Source of the DNA: Flavobacterium akiainvivens
GTDB lineage: Bacteria; Bacteroidota; Bacteroidia; Flavobacteriales; Flavobacteriaceae
Direction of reading: 5' to 3'
NCBI RefSeq assembly: GCF_001278115.1
Contig: NZ_LIYD01000005.1
Location: 3,092,281 to 3,156,280 of the forward strand
Length of the DNA: 64,000 bases
Translations under genes and position numbers: made by a program
Shown: one piece after another, positions 16,737 to 23,721 of the stretch
How the letters are laid out: every line of letters starts with the position of its first letter
Position numbering within the stretch: the first letter of the stretch is position 1
Notes under the pieces: model-generated
What the model saw: the letters and a program-made list of their open reading frames with translations, nothing else
The model's database searches: none
Told to the model about the DNA's origin: nothing

Positions 16737-17375
16737 ATGTCTTTATTCTCATTCTTTGGCTTCGGGAAAAATAAAAAGGCTCCTGAAAAAGCTAATACCC
16801 CTGCCCCCGCTATTGAAGTACTGCCGGGTTTTGATGCCGACGTTATTGCCACACTGGGCGCATTTTCTAAACTGCCACTGCAAAAGCTGCCTGCAATAGA
16901 CAGCGAAGACAGCTGTACAATACCCGGTGCGTTTTTTAACGGCTACCTGGCATTAATGACCGGTAAAGATGATATTAACGGCAAGGCACTAAAACTAAAG
17001 CAGCTGTATAACGGTACGCAATACCGCTTTTTTGTTTTTGATGGCGACGATAACAGTAGTGGTATTGGCCTGATTTTGGGCAGTGAGCTGGATATTTTGA
17101 GATACCGCCTTACAAATGCCTATAATTATGACCTTTCGCCTGATGATGTGCTGGCTAAAATTGAAGATTTAGACGCGCGCCTGGGCGTGAGCATTGTGGG
17201 CTGCGGCATGGACTGGATTGAGCTGCGTTTTGACCGCCTGCCTGCTGATATGGATGCTTTTGCCGATGAGATGTATGCGTTTTGCCCCGACTCTGTAGAC
17301 CAGGGTGTGGGCGATATAGCATCGTTAAAACAGGCCATTGCCGATATGCACGGTATGTATTTTTGGTGGGATTAA
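16737..17375 (+). CDS. DUF4253-like protein, possible immunity-type cargo
   Basis: A 212-residue protein. The C-terminal part, ELRFDRLPADMDAFADEMYAF then CPDSVDQGVG, ending MYFWWD, matches the signature I know for DUF4253 (CPD..DQG and a final WWD). The start MSLFSFFGFGKNKKAPEK is a short hydrophobic then basic segment. DUF4253 proteins are of unknown biochemical role; some occur as immunity-like proteins in toxin loci. Here it is a lone plus-strand gene within the phage region. Confidence 0.6.
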   Translation: MSLFSFFGFGKNKKAPEKANTPAPAIEVLPGFDADVIATLGAFSKLPLQKLPAIDSEDSCTIPGAFFNGYLALMTGKDDINGKALKLKQLYNGTQYRFFVFDGDDNSSGIGLILGSELDILRYRLTNAYNYDLSPDDVLAKIEDLDARLGVSIVGCGMDWIELRFDRLPADMDAFADEMYAFCPDSVDQGVGDIASLKQAIADMHGMYFWWD

Positions 17376-17520
17376 CCGGTATGTGGATTTACTTCGTCAG
17401 TTCGGGCAGGGCACTCGGGTGGCAATGCGGTTGTTTGGTTATTTGTTAGGAACACGCCCTTTGACAAGCTCAGGGTGACACGGGTGCTGCGCAGGCACAA
17501 ATTAGGACTGATTTGTGGTT
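17376..17520. repeat. Degenerate REP-like sequence
   Basis: It contains TTTACTTCGTCAGTTCGGGCA and CGCCCTTTGACAAGCTCAGGG units, the latter repeated in variant form near 1.8, 5.0, 32.0 and 60.3 kb. The remainder up to the next gene is AT-rich and probably holds its promoter. Confidence 0.5.
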
Positions 17521-17608
17521 TTTGCTTATATAAAATAATTTTGAAAACCCTTATTTATAGATATAATATTATACTGGCCGCAGTAAATACTGCTAATTAA
17601 TTACAACA

Positions 17609-18697
17609 ATGAAGATTAAATTTTATATCCCTGCTTTACTCCTGTTTTTTGCCTCAATGTGTAGGGCACAGGAAAATTTCCTCAAGTCTAAGCTTGTAAA
17701 CATGGAATATGTTGATGATGTAGAGTTATATGAAAATGATATATACTGCGCGGGCATTTCTTATAAAACGGTTATTGATGACGGAAATGCATCTTATGCC
17801 TATATAAATAATTATGACCGCCAAACATTAACGCTAAAGTGGTCTGTTAAGGTAAGCGATGAGCCTGCCAATATTGTAAATTCGATAGCCCGGAACAAAG
17901 ACAAGCTGTATGTTTTAGTAAATCAGGGTACAGTTACCTCATCTACGCGGAACCTTCACCTTAGTTTGCTTATAATGACCCTGAAGGGTGAAGTAGAAGA
18001 GAAGGTTAGCATTGGGCCTTCTTTTTATGAACCGTGTAATATACTTTTTGAGGGAGATAATCTACACTTTGCCTATCAGGTTGCCGAAGGTATAGACTAT
18101 ACAAGTAAACGAAGCTTTGCGGTAGTAAGCTACAACCTCAAAACAAAAAAACTTACCTCGGTTAAAAGCGCTGAAGATTCTCCCAAGCCCAAAAAGATAC
18201 TTACAGATACATCGGGCATTTATTTAGCCGGGTCTTTTATATATCCCCGGCAGTCTAATATACTTAAGTGTAAAGACGGGAAACTCTCAAAAATATATTT
18301 AACCACAAATAAGACCGAATATGTTCTTGACTGTTATATAAACGATAAAACGCTGACGGTTGTGTGCGTATTTCCGGGTGTTTATGGAAACCCGAACAGC
18401 TACCTGAGGTATTATTATATAAACACAGATAACAACCTGGTAAAATCAGTTACAACCCTACCATATAAGGATTTGGGTTGGGATGAAGTTGGGTTTAACA
18501 CATTTTCAACAGGGTCTTCTACCTGGATGATTGTTAACGATACTGCCGGCCTGCTGAAATATATATTGCTTGACAATAAAGGCAAGGTAATAAACACCTT
18601 AAATTTTACCTGCAGCGGCATTACCGAACGTATTATGGTAGATAAAGACGTTTTAATTATTGCACGGGCAGACTATATGAGGCTAAGTAAATTTTAA
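17609..18697 (+). CDS. Exported hypothetical protein, possible beta-propeller
   Basis: A 362-residue protein with the signal peptide MKIKFYIPALLLFFASMCRAQ. The mature part shows repeated blocks of strand-turn-strand with aspartate or lysine turns (IYCAGISYKTVIDD, KLYVLVNQGTVTSST, IYLAGSFIYPRQS, TWMIVNDTAGLLKYILLD), about every 45 residues, as in a beta-propeller. No catalytic motif recognised. It lies tail-to-tail with the terminase gene and, like the other plus-strand genes here, does not belong to the phage operon. Confidence 0.65.
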   Translation: MKIKFYIPALLLFFASMCRAQENFLKSKLVNMEYVDDVELYENDIYCAGISYKTVIDDGNASYAYINNYDRQTLTLKWSVKVSDEPANIVNSIARNKDKLYVLVNQGTVTSSTRNLHLSLLIMTLKGEVEEKVSIGPSFYEPCNILFEGDNLHFAYQVAEGIDYTSKRSFAVVSYNLKTKKLTSVKSAEDSPKPKKILTDTSGIYLAGSFIYPRQSNILKCKDGKLSKIYLTTNKTEYVLDCYINDKTLTVVCVFPGVYGNPNSYLRYYYINTDNNLVKSVTTLPYKDLGWDEVGFNTFSTGSSTWMIVNDTAGLLKYILLDNKGKVINTLNFTCSGITERIMVDKDVLIIARADYMRLSKF

Positions 18698-18720
18698 ACC
18701 CGTTCAATCCGTATTTCATT

Positions 18721-19245
18721 CTACCCTACCCTTACCCGCGTAACATAGGTTTTGCGTAAGGCAAACCAGTAGCGCATCATGATGCTGTCCCACTCATCGG
18801 GCGAGCGGCCTATGAGGTCTTTTACACGTTCTTTGGGTATTATACCCTGGCGGCCATCACGGTCTATATCCTTAAGTTTTACCTGTTCGAGCTCTTCGGT
18901 GGTGGTTTGCAGTACGGTATCGTCCCGGCACCACTCCCCTGCCTGGCGTGTGGCTATCATCTCGGCCATTTTTATGCTGCACTGGCTCTTAAGACTGTCG
19001 AAATTTGGTTTTATCCAGGCGTTGCCTTCCTTAACGGGAAGCGGCGCCGAGTTGTTTATAAACCCCTTGCAACGCAAAAAGTCGACCACGCCGCCACCCA
19101 CACCGTCTTCATCAGCCACAATGTTGCTCAGGGCAATGCCGTGCTTCCCCTGAAGGATTTTGGCGCGGCCCACTACCTCATCTAATCCCGATTTGGCAAT
19201 GGCCTCACGGGCTATACACACCCACCCGTGCCAGATGCGGAACAC
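18721..19245 (-). pseudogene. Large terminase subunit, C-terminal nuclease part (separated by frameshift)
   Basis: This frame continues the large terminase. It reads FRIWHGWVCIAREAIAKSG, then NIVADEDGVGGGVVDFL, which carries the second and third acidic residues of the RNase H-like terminase nuclease. Just upstream the frame meets TAA in the sequence GATAAACCG. Adding one A there gives DKTVFRIW, the expected continuation after the first nuclease aspartate. It can start only at a GTG, so independent expression is doubtful. See the N-terminal part for the other half. The lesion is either a real inactivating deletion or a homopolymer sequencing error. Confidence 0.8.
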
Positions 19246-20057
19246 GGTTTATCGCGGCCTTTGCGGGCAACGTCTATGGTCATGTATTTGAGGTCGGATG
19301 CAGTGGGCTGCAGGTGCGCAGGGTTGAAGTAATCGGCAATGGCATCGCGGTCAATCAGGGTTGCGGGGTCGTCGTCATACTCCCAGTTGCCAAAATACAG
19401 GCGTTCGCGGCTGTTTTTATCGAGCCGCAGCAGGCTTTGCAGGTAGGCAGGGTGCAAAAACGGGTTATCGGTTGGCAGGCTTTGTATGAACCTGCGGTGG
19501 GTTGCCAAAGTACCGTCGCGGTGGGGTTTGTAAAATTCTTTATACGCCCAGTTTTTGGCGGGGTTGCAGCTGCCCAGTATTTTCGGCGTGAGGTTGTTTT
19601 CGGTAAGCTTGTAGCGTATGCGGCTCTTTACGGTTTGCCATGCGTGGTAGGCTACCTGGCTGCATTCGTCTATAAAGGCGCCGGTAATTTCGAGCGAGCC
19701 CAGGCTGTCGAAATTTGGGTCGGACGGGTAATGGAACAGGTCTTTGAGCAGTATCTGGCTGCCGTTGTTAAAGTAGATGATGTTTTCGGTGGCCTTGTAC
19801 TTAAACTGGCGCGACAAACGCAACTGCTTTGCCAGCTCAAAAAAGGTGTTAAGCGTGGTTTCGCGCAGGGTTTTGAGCTTGCTGCGGCCCATGAGCCAGC
19901 GCGTGCCGGGGTAACGCCCGCACATTTCCATAAGCCACAGGCAGCCCAGGGCGCTCTTGCCGCCGCCTGCCGCGCCGCCGTAGAGTACTTCCTCTGTTAC
20001 CTTATCTTTAAGGAAGTACACGGCGTGCTGTTGTTTAGGCAGGAGCTTCATGATCAT
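19212..20057 (-). pseudogene. Large terminase subunit, N-terminal ATPase part (truncated by frameshift)
   Basis: 281 residues with the packaging motor ATPase: Walker A GGAAGGGKS at residues 27-35, Walker B GAFIDEC with Asp130-Glu131, a GSCNPAKNW coupling segment near 162, and the first nuclease aspartate in MTIDVARKGRDK (Asp262). After residue 270 the frame leaves the family pattern (PCSASGTGGCV) and stops. The intact gene would be about 445 residues. An in-frame ATG two codons later (MKLLPKQQ) is an alternative start. Large terminases drive DNA into the prohead and cut concatemers; as read, this one could not cut. Confidence 0.85.
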
Positions 20058-20088
20058 CAGGGTTTTGGCCGGGGCCCAAATTGATGGT
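20057..20088. repeat. 32-bp direct repeat, left copy (remnant of terminase small subunit 3' end)
   Basis: A perfect copy of 21114-21145. Read on the minus strand it encodes TINLGPGQNP and then, outside the repeat, DDHEAPA and a stop inside the start of the large terminase gene. This looks like the ancestral 3' end of the small terminase gene, now displaced by an inserted cassette. Confidence 0.9.
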
Positions 20089-20127
20089 AGTTATCACAAT
20101 AAATAGCTTAGAGAAATATTAGCTATC

Positions 20128-20547
20128 CTAAACTGTAACAGTTTTAACTTCAGAAAAAATTATTTTTTTCTTTTCTTCACAAGGACTTAACTCGTAAAGA
20201 TTATTTTTAGAGATACAATCATACACGTCTTCTAAAAGCTGCGCTTTCTTGTCGGAGGTTATATTTTCATAACCCGCAGAACCTGTTTTAGGATGTATAA
20301 ATGTAAAATAGACCGAATCAGCAGTCTGAATAATAAGTAGATATAAACGACTACCTCCACTGCCCCCTATTCTTTTTTTGATAAAGGCATTAAGAGCATT
20401 TCCATTTAATTTTACACCATCTGATACTTCTTCAACAGATTGACCAAAATATTTACTGATAATTTCTTTTGAAAGATATTTATATGAGTTGTTTTTAATT
20501 AGTTTTTCAAACTCATGTTTAAATTCAGGAGTTGAAAAGACCTTCAT
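20128..20547 (-). CDS. Cassette protein B, possible RelE-like toxin
   Basis: A 139-residue protein starting MKVFSTPEFKHEFEKLIKNN. A helical first half with basic KKRIGGSGGSRLYLLII is followed by strands and VYFTFIHPKTGSAGYENIT. The short beta core after a helical arm with the GGSRLY...FIHPKTG pattern recalls RelE-superfamily toxins seen in Bacteroidota, but no catalytic set is certain. Its ATG overlaps the stop of cassette protein A (ATGA). The pair is AT-rich relative to the terminase genes and lies between two 32-bp direct repeats. Confidence 0.6.
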   Translation of the reverse strand: MKVFSTPEFKHEFEKLIKNNSYKYLSKEIISKYFGQSVEEVSDGVKLNGNALNAFIKKRIGGSGGSRLYLLIIQTADSVYFTFIHPKTGSAGYENITSDKKAQLLEDVYDCISKNNLYELSPCEEKKKIIFSEVKTVTV

Positions 20548-21002
20548 AAAGACTGAATTCTATCATTTGCTTTTTGAAACCTGTCATCTTTTGGAAGTTT
20601 AAAAAACACATCTTCAATATCATCTGTTATTTCTTTAATATCATCCAATGATACTTTAAACTCCTTTAAGGCACCAGAGGCAAACTTTCTGTACTTATTG
20701 TTGAAAAAAACATATTGAATTGTAAGGCTCCTAGATATATCTCTTGTTGTAGAAATAATATCATTAATTATCCTAAGAGTTTCATCATCAATATCATCTG
20801 CATTTAACCATGTTATTTTTTCAAACTTAGGATATAAGCCTTCTAAAAAAACTGTTTTGTTTCTTATGATATTTTGAAGTTCAAGTATCTGATCCAACAA
20901 AGAATTTACGACATCTTCTCTCTTTTGCTTAAATGAATATTCACGAACCTCATTAAAAGTGTCGGTAATTTGTTTTTTTGTTGCAATTGATTCCATACTC
21001 AA
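20544..21002 (-). CDS. Cassette protein A, helical protein of unknown function
   Basis: A 152-residue protein, almost wholly helical by pattern (MESIATKKQITDTFNEVREY, VVNSLLDQILELQNIIRNKT, IKEITDDIEDVFFKL). ATGs at 21002 and 20996 are both possible starts. A -7 element TAACTTTG (minus strand, 21068-21061) lies about 60 bases upstream, so the cassette carries its own promoter. It precedes and overlaps the RelE-like gene, the usual order of antitoxin then toxin. Function unknown; antitoxin-like or defence role is inference. Confidence 0.6.
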   Translation of the reverse strand: MSMESIATKKQITDTFNEVREYSFKQKREDVVNSLLDQILELQNIIRNKTVFLEGLYPKFEKITWLNADDIDDETLRIINDIISTTRDISRSLTIQYVFFNNKYRKFASGALKEFKVSLDDIKEITDDIEDVFFKLPKDDRFQKANDRIQSL

Positions 21003-21060
21003 TATTCTTAATCTGAAATTAAACGAATATGTAAATATATTATTTTAATTATCTGTAATG

Positions 21061-21068
21061 CAAAGTTA
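21061..21068 (-). promoter_or_regulatory. -7 promoter element TAACTTTG of the inserted cassette
   Basis: Reads TAACTTTG on the minus strand, a perfect TAnnTTTG. It lies inside the cassette just after the new terminase small subunit stop codon. The -33 element is not clear. Confidence 0.45.
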
Positions 21069-21097
21069 AGCATTTAATTTAGAATAGCTTTAAGAAC

Positions 21098-21640
21098 TTA
21101 ATCTTGATTGCCTTCAGGGTTTTGGCCGGGGCCCAAATTGATGGTGAGGCTGCGCACGGGGTAGTCGTCGGGCTCTTCGTGCTTAAGGCTCCAAAGCTTG
21201 GGGTTGCGGTTGCGCAGCCAGAACTGCTGCGAGCGGAAATCAGCCGGTATGTACTTTTCTACTTCCACTATTTCTACGCGTTCTTTTTCTACGCGCTTGC
21301 CGTTTTCGTCATAGTATACCTCCTTGCATTTTATGGCCTGTTTTGTGGTGATTACCCTGTCGAGCGTGGCGCGGTAGAGCGATTCGGCCACTTCCATATC
21401 GGCTGCGCGCTTGCCCCGGTCTATGGCGGAGCCAAAGGCGGGGTGGTCACTTTTCCAATGGATGATGGTTTCGCGGGTTACGCCAAAGAACGAGCCGAGG
21501 TCGCGGTCAATCGCGCCCAGCAGGCACAGCTTGTAGGCCTGCTCTGCATATTCGTTTTGGTACGGGCCAGGGTTGGTTTTTTTACGCTTTTTTGGAGGTT
21601 TGACGGAAACGGAGGCTTGGGCTTCGGTTTCGGGGGTCAT
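21098..21640 (-). CDS. Phage terminase small subunit
   Basis: A 180-residue protein. The N-terminal helix-turn-helix AIDRDLGSFFGVTRETIIHWK followed by HPAFGSAIDRGKRAAD is typical of small terminases of the HTH type, which recognise packaging sites. A middle helical region with a charged hairpin (EVYYDENGKRVEKERVEIVE) drives oligomerisation. The last residues, EGNQD, come from the inserted cassette and replace the ancestral DDHEAPA end, so the gene stayed open after insertion. It would originally have overlapped the large terminase start. Confidence 0.8.
   Translation of the reverse strand: MTPETEAQASVSVKPPKKRKKTNPGPYQNEYAEQAYKLCLLGAIDRDLGSFFGVTRETIIHWKSDHPAFGSAIDRGKRAADMEVAESLYRATLDRVITTKQAIKCKEVYYDENGKRVEKERVEIVEVEKYIPADFRSQQFWLRNRNPKLWSLKHEEPDDYPVRSLTINLGPGQNPEGNQD
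21114..21145. repeat. 32-bp direct repeat, right copy (inside terminase small subunit gene)
   Basis: Identical over 32 bases to 20057-20088. Flanking bases differ on both sides. The copy start points are 1,057 bp apart, giving the size of the inserted segment plus one repeat. Confidence 0.9.
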
Positions 21641-21684
21641 TTTTAAAAGGGTTGGGAAATATTAAAAACCATAGAAAATTGCTA

Positions 21685-21715
21685 TTGACGACAAGATACT
21701 GGTCATATAATTTTG
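21685..21715 (+). promoter_or_regulatory. Promoter, TTG-N20-TAATTTTG
   Basis: A TTG (21685-21687) and a perfect -7 element TAATTTTG (21708-21715) separated by 20 bases. It points rightward into a short unit with a hairpin, a 20-codon frame and a terminator. Confidence 0.6.
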
Positions 21716-21787
21716 AAATAACAAACCACAGCGGCAACTGTGGTTTAATTGGAGTAGTTCACTGATTGTATAACTAACAAAAACACT

Positions 21788-21850
21788 ATGGAAAGTATAA
21801 GTGTATTGATGTTAATTTACCTTATCGTGAAAGCATCAAACAAACAGTAA
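21788..21850 (+). CDS. 20-residue hydrophobic peptide
   Basis: The frame starts ATGGAAAGT and encodes a short acidic start, the hydrophobic core ISVLMLIYLIVKA and a polar tail NKQ. Length and composition are those of small membrane peptides, including type I toxin-like peptides. It is supported mainly by its setting: a perfect promoter, a 5' hairpin and a terminator close around it. Chance occurrence of such a short frame cannot be excluded. Confidence 0.35.
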   Translation: MESISVLMLIYLIVKASNKQ

Positions 21851-21861
21851 AATTATTTAAT

Positions 21862-21890
21862 GCCCATCATTTGCATTTGATGGGCACTTT
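21862..21890. terminator. Bidirectional hairpin terminator
   Basis: GCCCATCA (21862-21869) pairs with TGATGGGC (21878-21885) around an eight-base loop, followed by ACTTTTAT on the plus strand and by an AT-rich tract on the minus strand. It serves the short plus-strand unit and the GNAT gene that ends here. Confidence 0.65.
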
Positions 21891-22450
21891 TATTCATGCT
21901 CTTCAGCCGTATTAATTATCGGCGTTAAATCTAAATACATTTGGCGGGTGTCTTTGCCTTCGTCTTTAGGGGTAAAGTATATAAACCCAATCTTTTCATA
22001 AAACTTCAGGGATTCTGCATAGGCATCTACAGTTATAATTTTGCAGGCGCATTTTTCATTTTGCTCTAACGCCATATTGATAATATAGCCTACAATAACT
22101 TTACCTATGCCTTTCCCTTTCAAAGTAACGCTTACGCCCAATCTCCCTAACTTCATAGCAGGGAAATGCCTGAGGTGTCGTTTAGGGTGCGATACAAATC
22201 CAAGGAATTTTTTAAAGGCATTTTTAGATGCAAAACCTTCCTCTTCTACCTTTAGGCTGTCATTGAAAATACTGAAATAAGCAAGTGTATTTATTTCGTC
22301 TTCAAGAATATAAGTTACTGCCAACAATTCTCTTTGATAGGATTTTGCCTTAGTAATCAGGAAATCATTCAAGTCATCATCGCCACAATCAAATGGTTTG
22401 ATAAATGTTTCTTCGGTAAGTTTAAAAAGGACATACCCTGATAAATCCAT
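21890..22450 (-). CDS. GNAT acetyltransferase, TacT-like toxin candidate
   Basis: A 186-residue GNAT protein. It begins with the DCGDDDLNDFLITKAKSYQ pattern seen in TacT/AtaT-type toxins, then TYILEDEINTLAYFSI, the acetyl-CoA loop region LGRLGVSVTLKGKGIGKVIV, and SLKFYEKIGFIYF near the end. Toxins of this class acetylate aminoacyl-tRNA and block translation. The upstream 53-residue gene overlaps its ATG by one base (TAATG), consistent with an antitoxin-toxin operon. A housekeeping acetyltransferase is the alternative. Confidence 0.7.
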   Translation of the reverse strand: MDLSGYVLFKLTEETFIKPFDCGDDDLNDFLITKAKSYQRELLAVTYILEDEINTLAYFSIFNDSLKVEEEGFASKNAFKKFLGFVSHPKRHLRHFPAMKLGRLGVSVTLKGKGIGKVIVGYIINMALEQNEKCACKIITVDAYAESLKFYEKIGFIYFTPKDEGKDTRQMYLDLTPIINTAEEHE

Positions 22451-22611
22451 TATTTACGCTTAAATATGGATTCGAGTTGTTTGGCACTGTTGCGAATGGC
22501 AGATAAATAATCTCCGCTTACTTTCTTCTGCTTGTTTTCATCAAGCTTTTTCAAGAAGTCTACCGCATCAGCGCCTCTTAAAACAGGAGTTATTTTAATT
22601 GGCTTTGCCAT
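22450..22611 (-). CDS. Small antitoxin-like protein partnering the GNAT gene
   Basis: A 53-residue protein starting MAKPIKITPVLRGADAVDFL with a lysine-rich centre (KKLDENKQKKVSGDYL) and an amphipathic C-terminal helix (NSAKQLESIFKRK). Proteins of this form precede GNAT toxins in Bacteroidota genomes. Its stop overlaps the GNAT start. A good minus-strand promoter lies 20-30 bases upstream. Confidence 0.65.
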   Translation of the reverse strand: MAKPIKITPVLRGADAVDFLKKLDENKQKKVSGDYLSAIRNSAKQLESIFKRK

Positions 22612-22637
22612 AATGTATTAGTATTGTGAAACTTTCA

Positions 22638-22667
22638 CAAAGATATAAACTTTCTTTCAAACTACAA
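22638..22667 (-). promoter_or_regulatory. Promoter of the GNAT module, TTG-N19-TATCTTTG
   Basis: On the minus strand TATCTTTG (22645-22638) lies 19 bases after a TTG (22667-22665). The -33 side falls in ACAATAATTGTACCGTA, a sequence repeated with 14 to 15 of 16 bases in common upstream of the Panacea gene at about 23750. Confidence 0.55.
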
Positions 22668-22713
22668 TAATTGTACCGTAGGCATTCTTCCCTACCTTTA
22701 CAAAACCAAACTC

Positions 22714-22806
22714 ATGTCCGATACCAAAATAAACATAACCTCAACGCTGGCCGAAAAGGGCCTTGATGCGGCTAAGAATTTACTGGAAACGCCTATAAAT
22801 CAATAA
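22714..22806 (+). pseudogene. Short gene remnant (30 codons)
   Basis: A plus-strand frame starting MSDTKINITSTLAEKGLDAA and ending after LLETPINQ. The sequence looks like the N-terminus of a longer protein whose rest is missing, so it is probably a remnant left between two toxin-antitoxin-like modules. A similarity to the N-terminus of DUF4393 proteins is only a faint impression. Confidence 0.3.
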
Positions 22807-22831
22807 ATATTTTGGGGTAAACAAACTTGAG

Positions 22832-23218
22832 TCAGGATGGCTTGTTATCTTCTTTTTTGCCTTTAAACAAATCGTTTAGCACTATAATCATAAGCCCAAG
22901 CACATTAATAGTGGTGGTACCCAATAAGGCAACCATTATAGTATCTGAGAGCTTGTATTGAAGTGTATTTCTTGTAAGGATAAAAATTACGCAAATAAGC
23001 CAAAAGCTAACCACCGTTGCCGCCCATGTAACTAAAGAGCGCCTGTGTGTGGTATCCTGCAGGTAACGGTCTAACTCTGCCTCACGTTGCTTATGTTCTA
23101 AGGATTGCTCCTGGCGCTCAGCTTTTTCAATATCTTCAGGCTTAATATCAGCTTTAATAGATTTTCCAAGACTTGCCTTAAGCTTGTCAATGTCATCGCG
23201 GAATTGTGAGTTGGCCAT
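22832..23218 (-). CDS. Two-helix membrane protein paired with Panacea antitoxin (candidate membrane toxin)
   Basis: A 128-residue protein with a charged N-terminal helical region (FRDDIDKLKASLGKSIKAD, QSLEHKQREAELDRYLQ), two transmembrane helices (about residues 60-82 and 92-116) and a basic tail. It starts 9 bases after the stop of the Panacea-domain gene. Panacea (DUF4065) antitoxins are known to pair with diverse toxins, including membrane-acting ones (PanT). The pairing and topology make this a candidate toxin; no enzymatic motif is present. Confidence 0.65.
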   Translation of the reverse strand: MANSQFRDDIDKLKASLGKSIKADIKPEDIEKAERQEQSLEHKQREAELDRYLQDTTHRRSLVTWAATVVSFWLICVIFILTRNTLQYKLSDTIMVALLGTTTINVLGLMIIVLNDLFKGKKEDNKPS

Positions 23219-23227
23219 ACGGTTTAT

Positions 23228-23698
23228 TTAAGCTGTTTCACCTAAAGCCTTCTCCATTATACCCTTGTAGTGTTTTTCTATCAGATCATCCGGAATTTCC
23301 AGATTAGTGCCTTTAGGGTATACTTCAGTCCACGGGGTTCCGTCTGTATGTGTTATAGCGCTTAATTTTACGCCGTTGTAATTGCCATATCTTTCCCAGA
23401 TAAAATCAAGAAAATAGGCATCTTCATCAGTAATAACCTCACTTTTGGCTTTATTTTCAACAATGGGTTCTGTAACTTTTTCCTTACCATATTTTTTTAA
23501 ATTATGGTATAAAGTAGGCATTACAGGCCCTAAATCCCAAGCCTGGGGTTTCTCACTAACCAAATGCTTGCCATCTCTTAAAGCCAGGTACCACCCATAA
23601 GCTATATAAGTAAGCTTTATAAGCTTCATAGGTGTAAGCGTACCATCTTCCTGGTGCTTTTTAATGAAATAGTTTGCTATTGTGGCCGGATTATACAT
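23228..23698 (-). CDS. Panacea-domain (DUF4065, SocA-like) antitoxin candidate
   Basis: A 156-residue protein that fits the family over its length: ATIANYFIKKHQEDGTLTPM, KLIKLTYIAYGWYLAL, KPQAWDLGPVMPTLYHNLKK, then LDFIWERYGNYNGVKLSAIT and HTDGTPWTEVYP. The KLtYlaYGWyLa, aW.lGPV and TPW motifs are diagnostic of the Panacea fold. Family members act as antitoxins that neutralise an adjacent toxin, or as proteolysis adaptors (SocA). The next gene is a small membrane protein. Confidence 0.85.
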   Translation of the reverse strand: MYNPATIANYFIKKHQEDGTLTPMKLIKLTYIAYGWYLALRDGKHLVSEKPQAWDLGPVMPTLYHNLKKYGKEKVTEPIVENKAKSEVITDEDAYFLDFIWERYGNYNGVKLSAITHTDGTPWTEVYPKGTNLEIPDDLIEKHYKGIMEKALGETA

Positions 23699-23721
23699 GA
23701 TTGACTACTAATTATATACTA

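Larger units (their letters stand above)
21722..21890 (+). ncRNA. Predicted short transcript (about 165 nt) with 5' hairpin
   Basis: The predicted start site lies about 7 bases after the TAATTTTG element. The RNA would begin with a perfect 9-bp hairpin (AAACCACAG at 21723-21731, loop CGGCAA, CTGTGGTTT to 21746), carry a 20-codon hydrophobic frame, and end at a hairpin terminator. It is transcribed toward, and terminates against, the 3' end of the minus-strand GNAT toxin-like gene. It could be a regulatory RNA, the mRNA of a small toxin-like peptide, or both. Confidence 0.35.
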
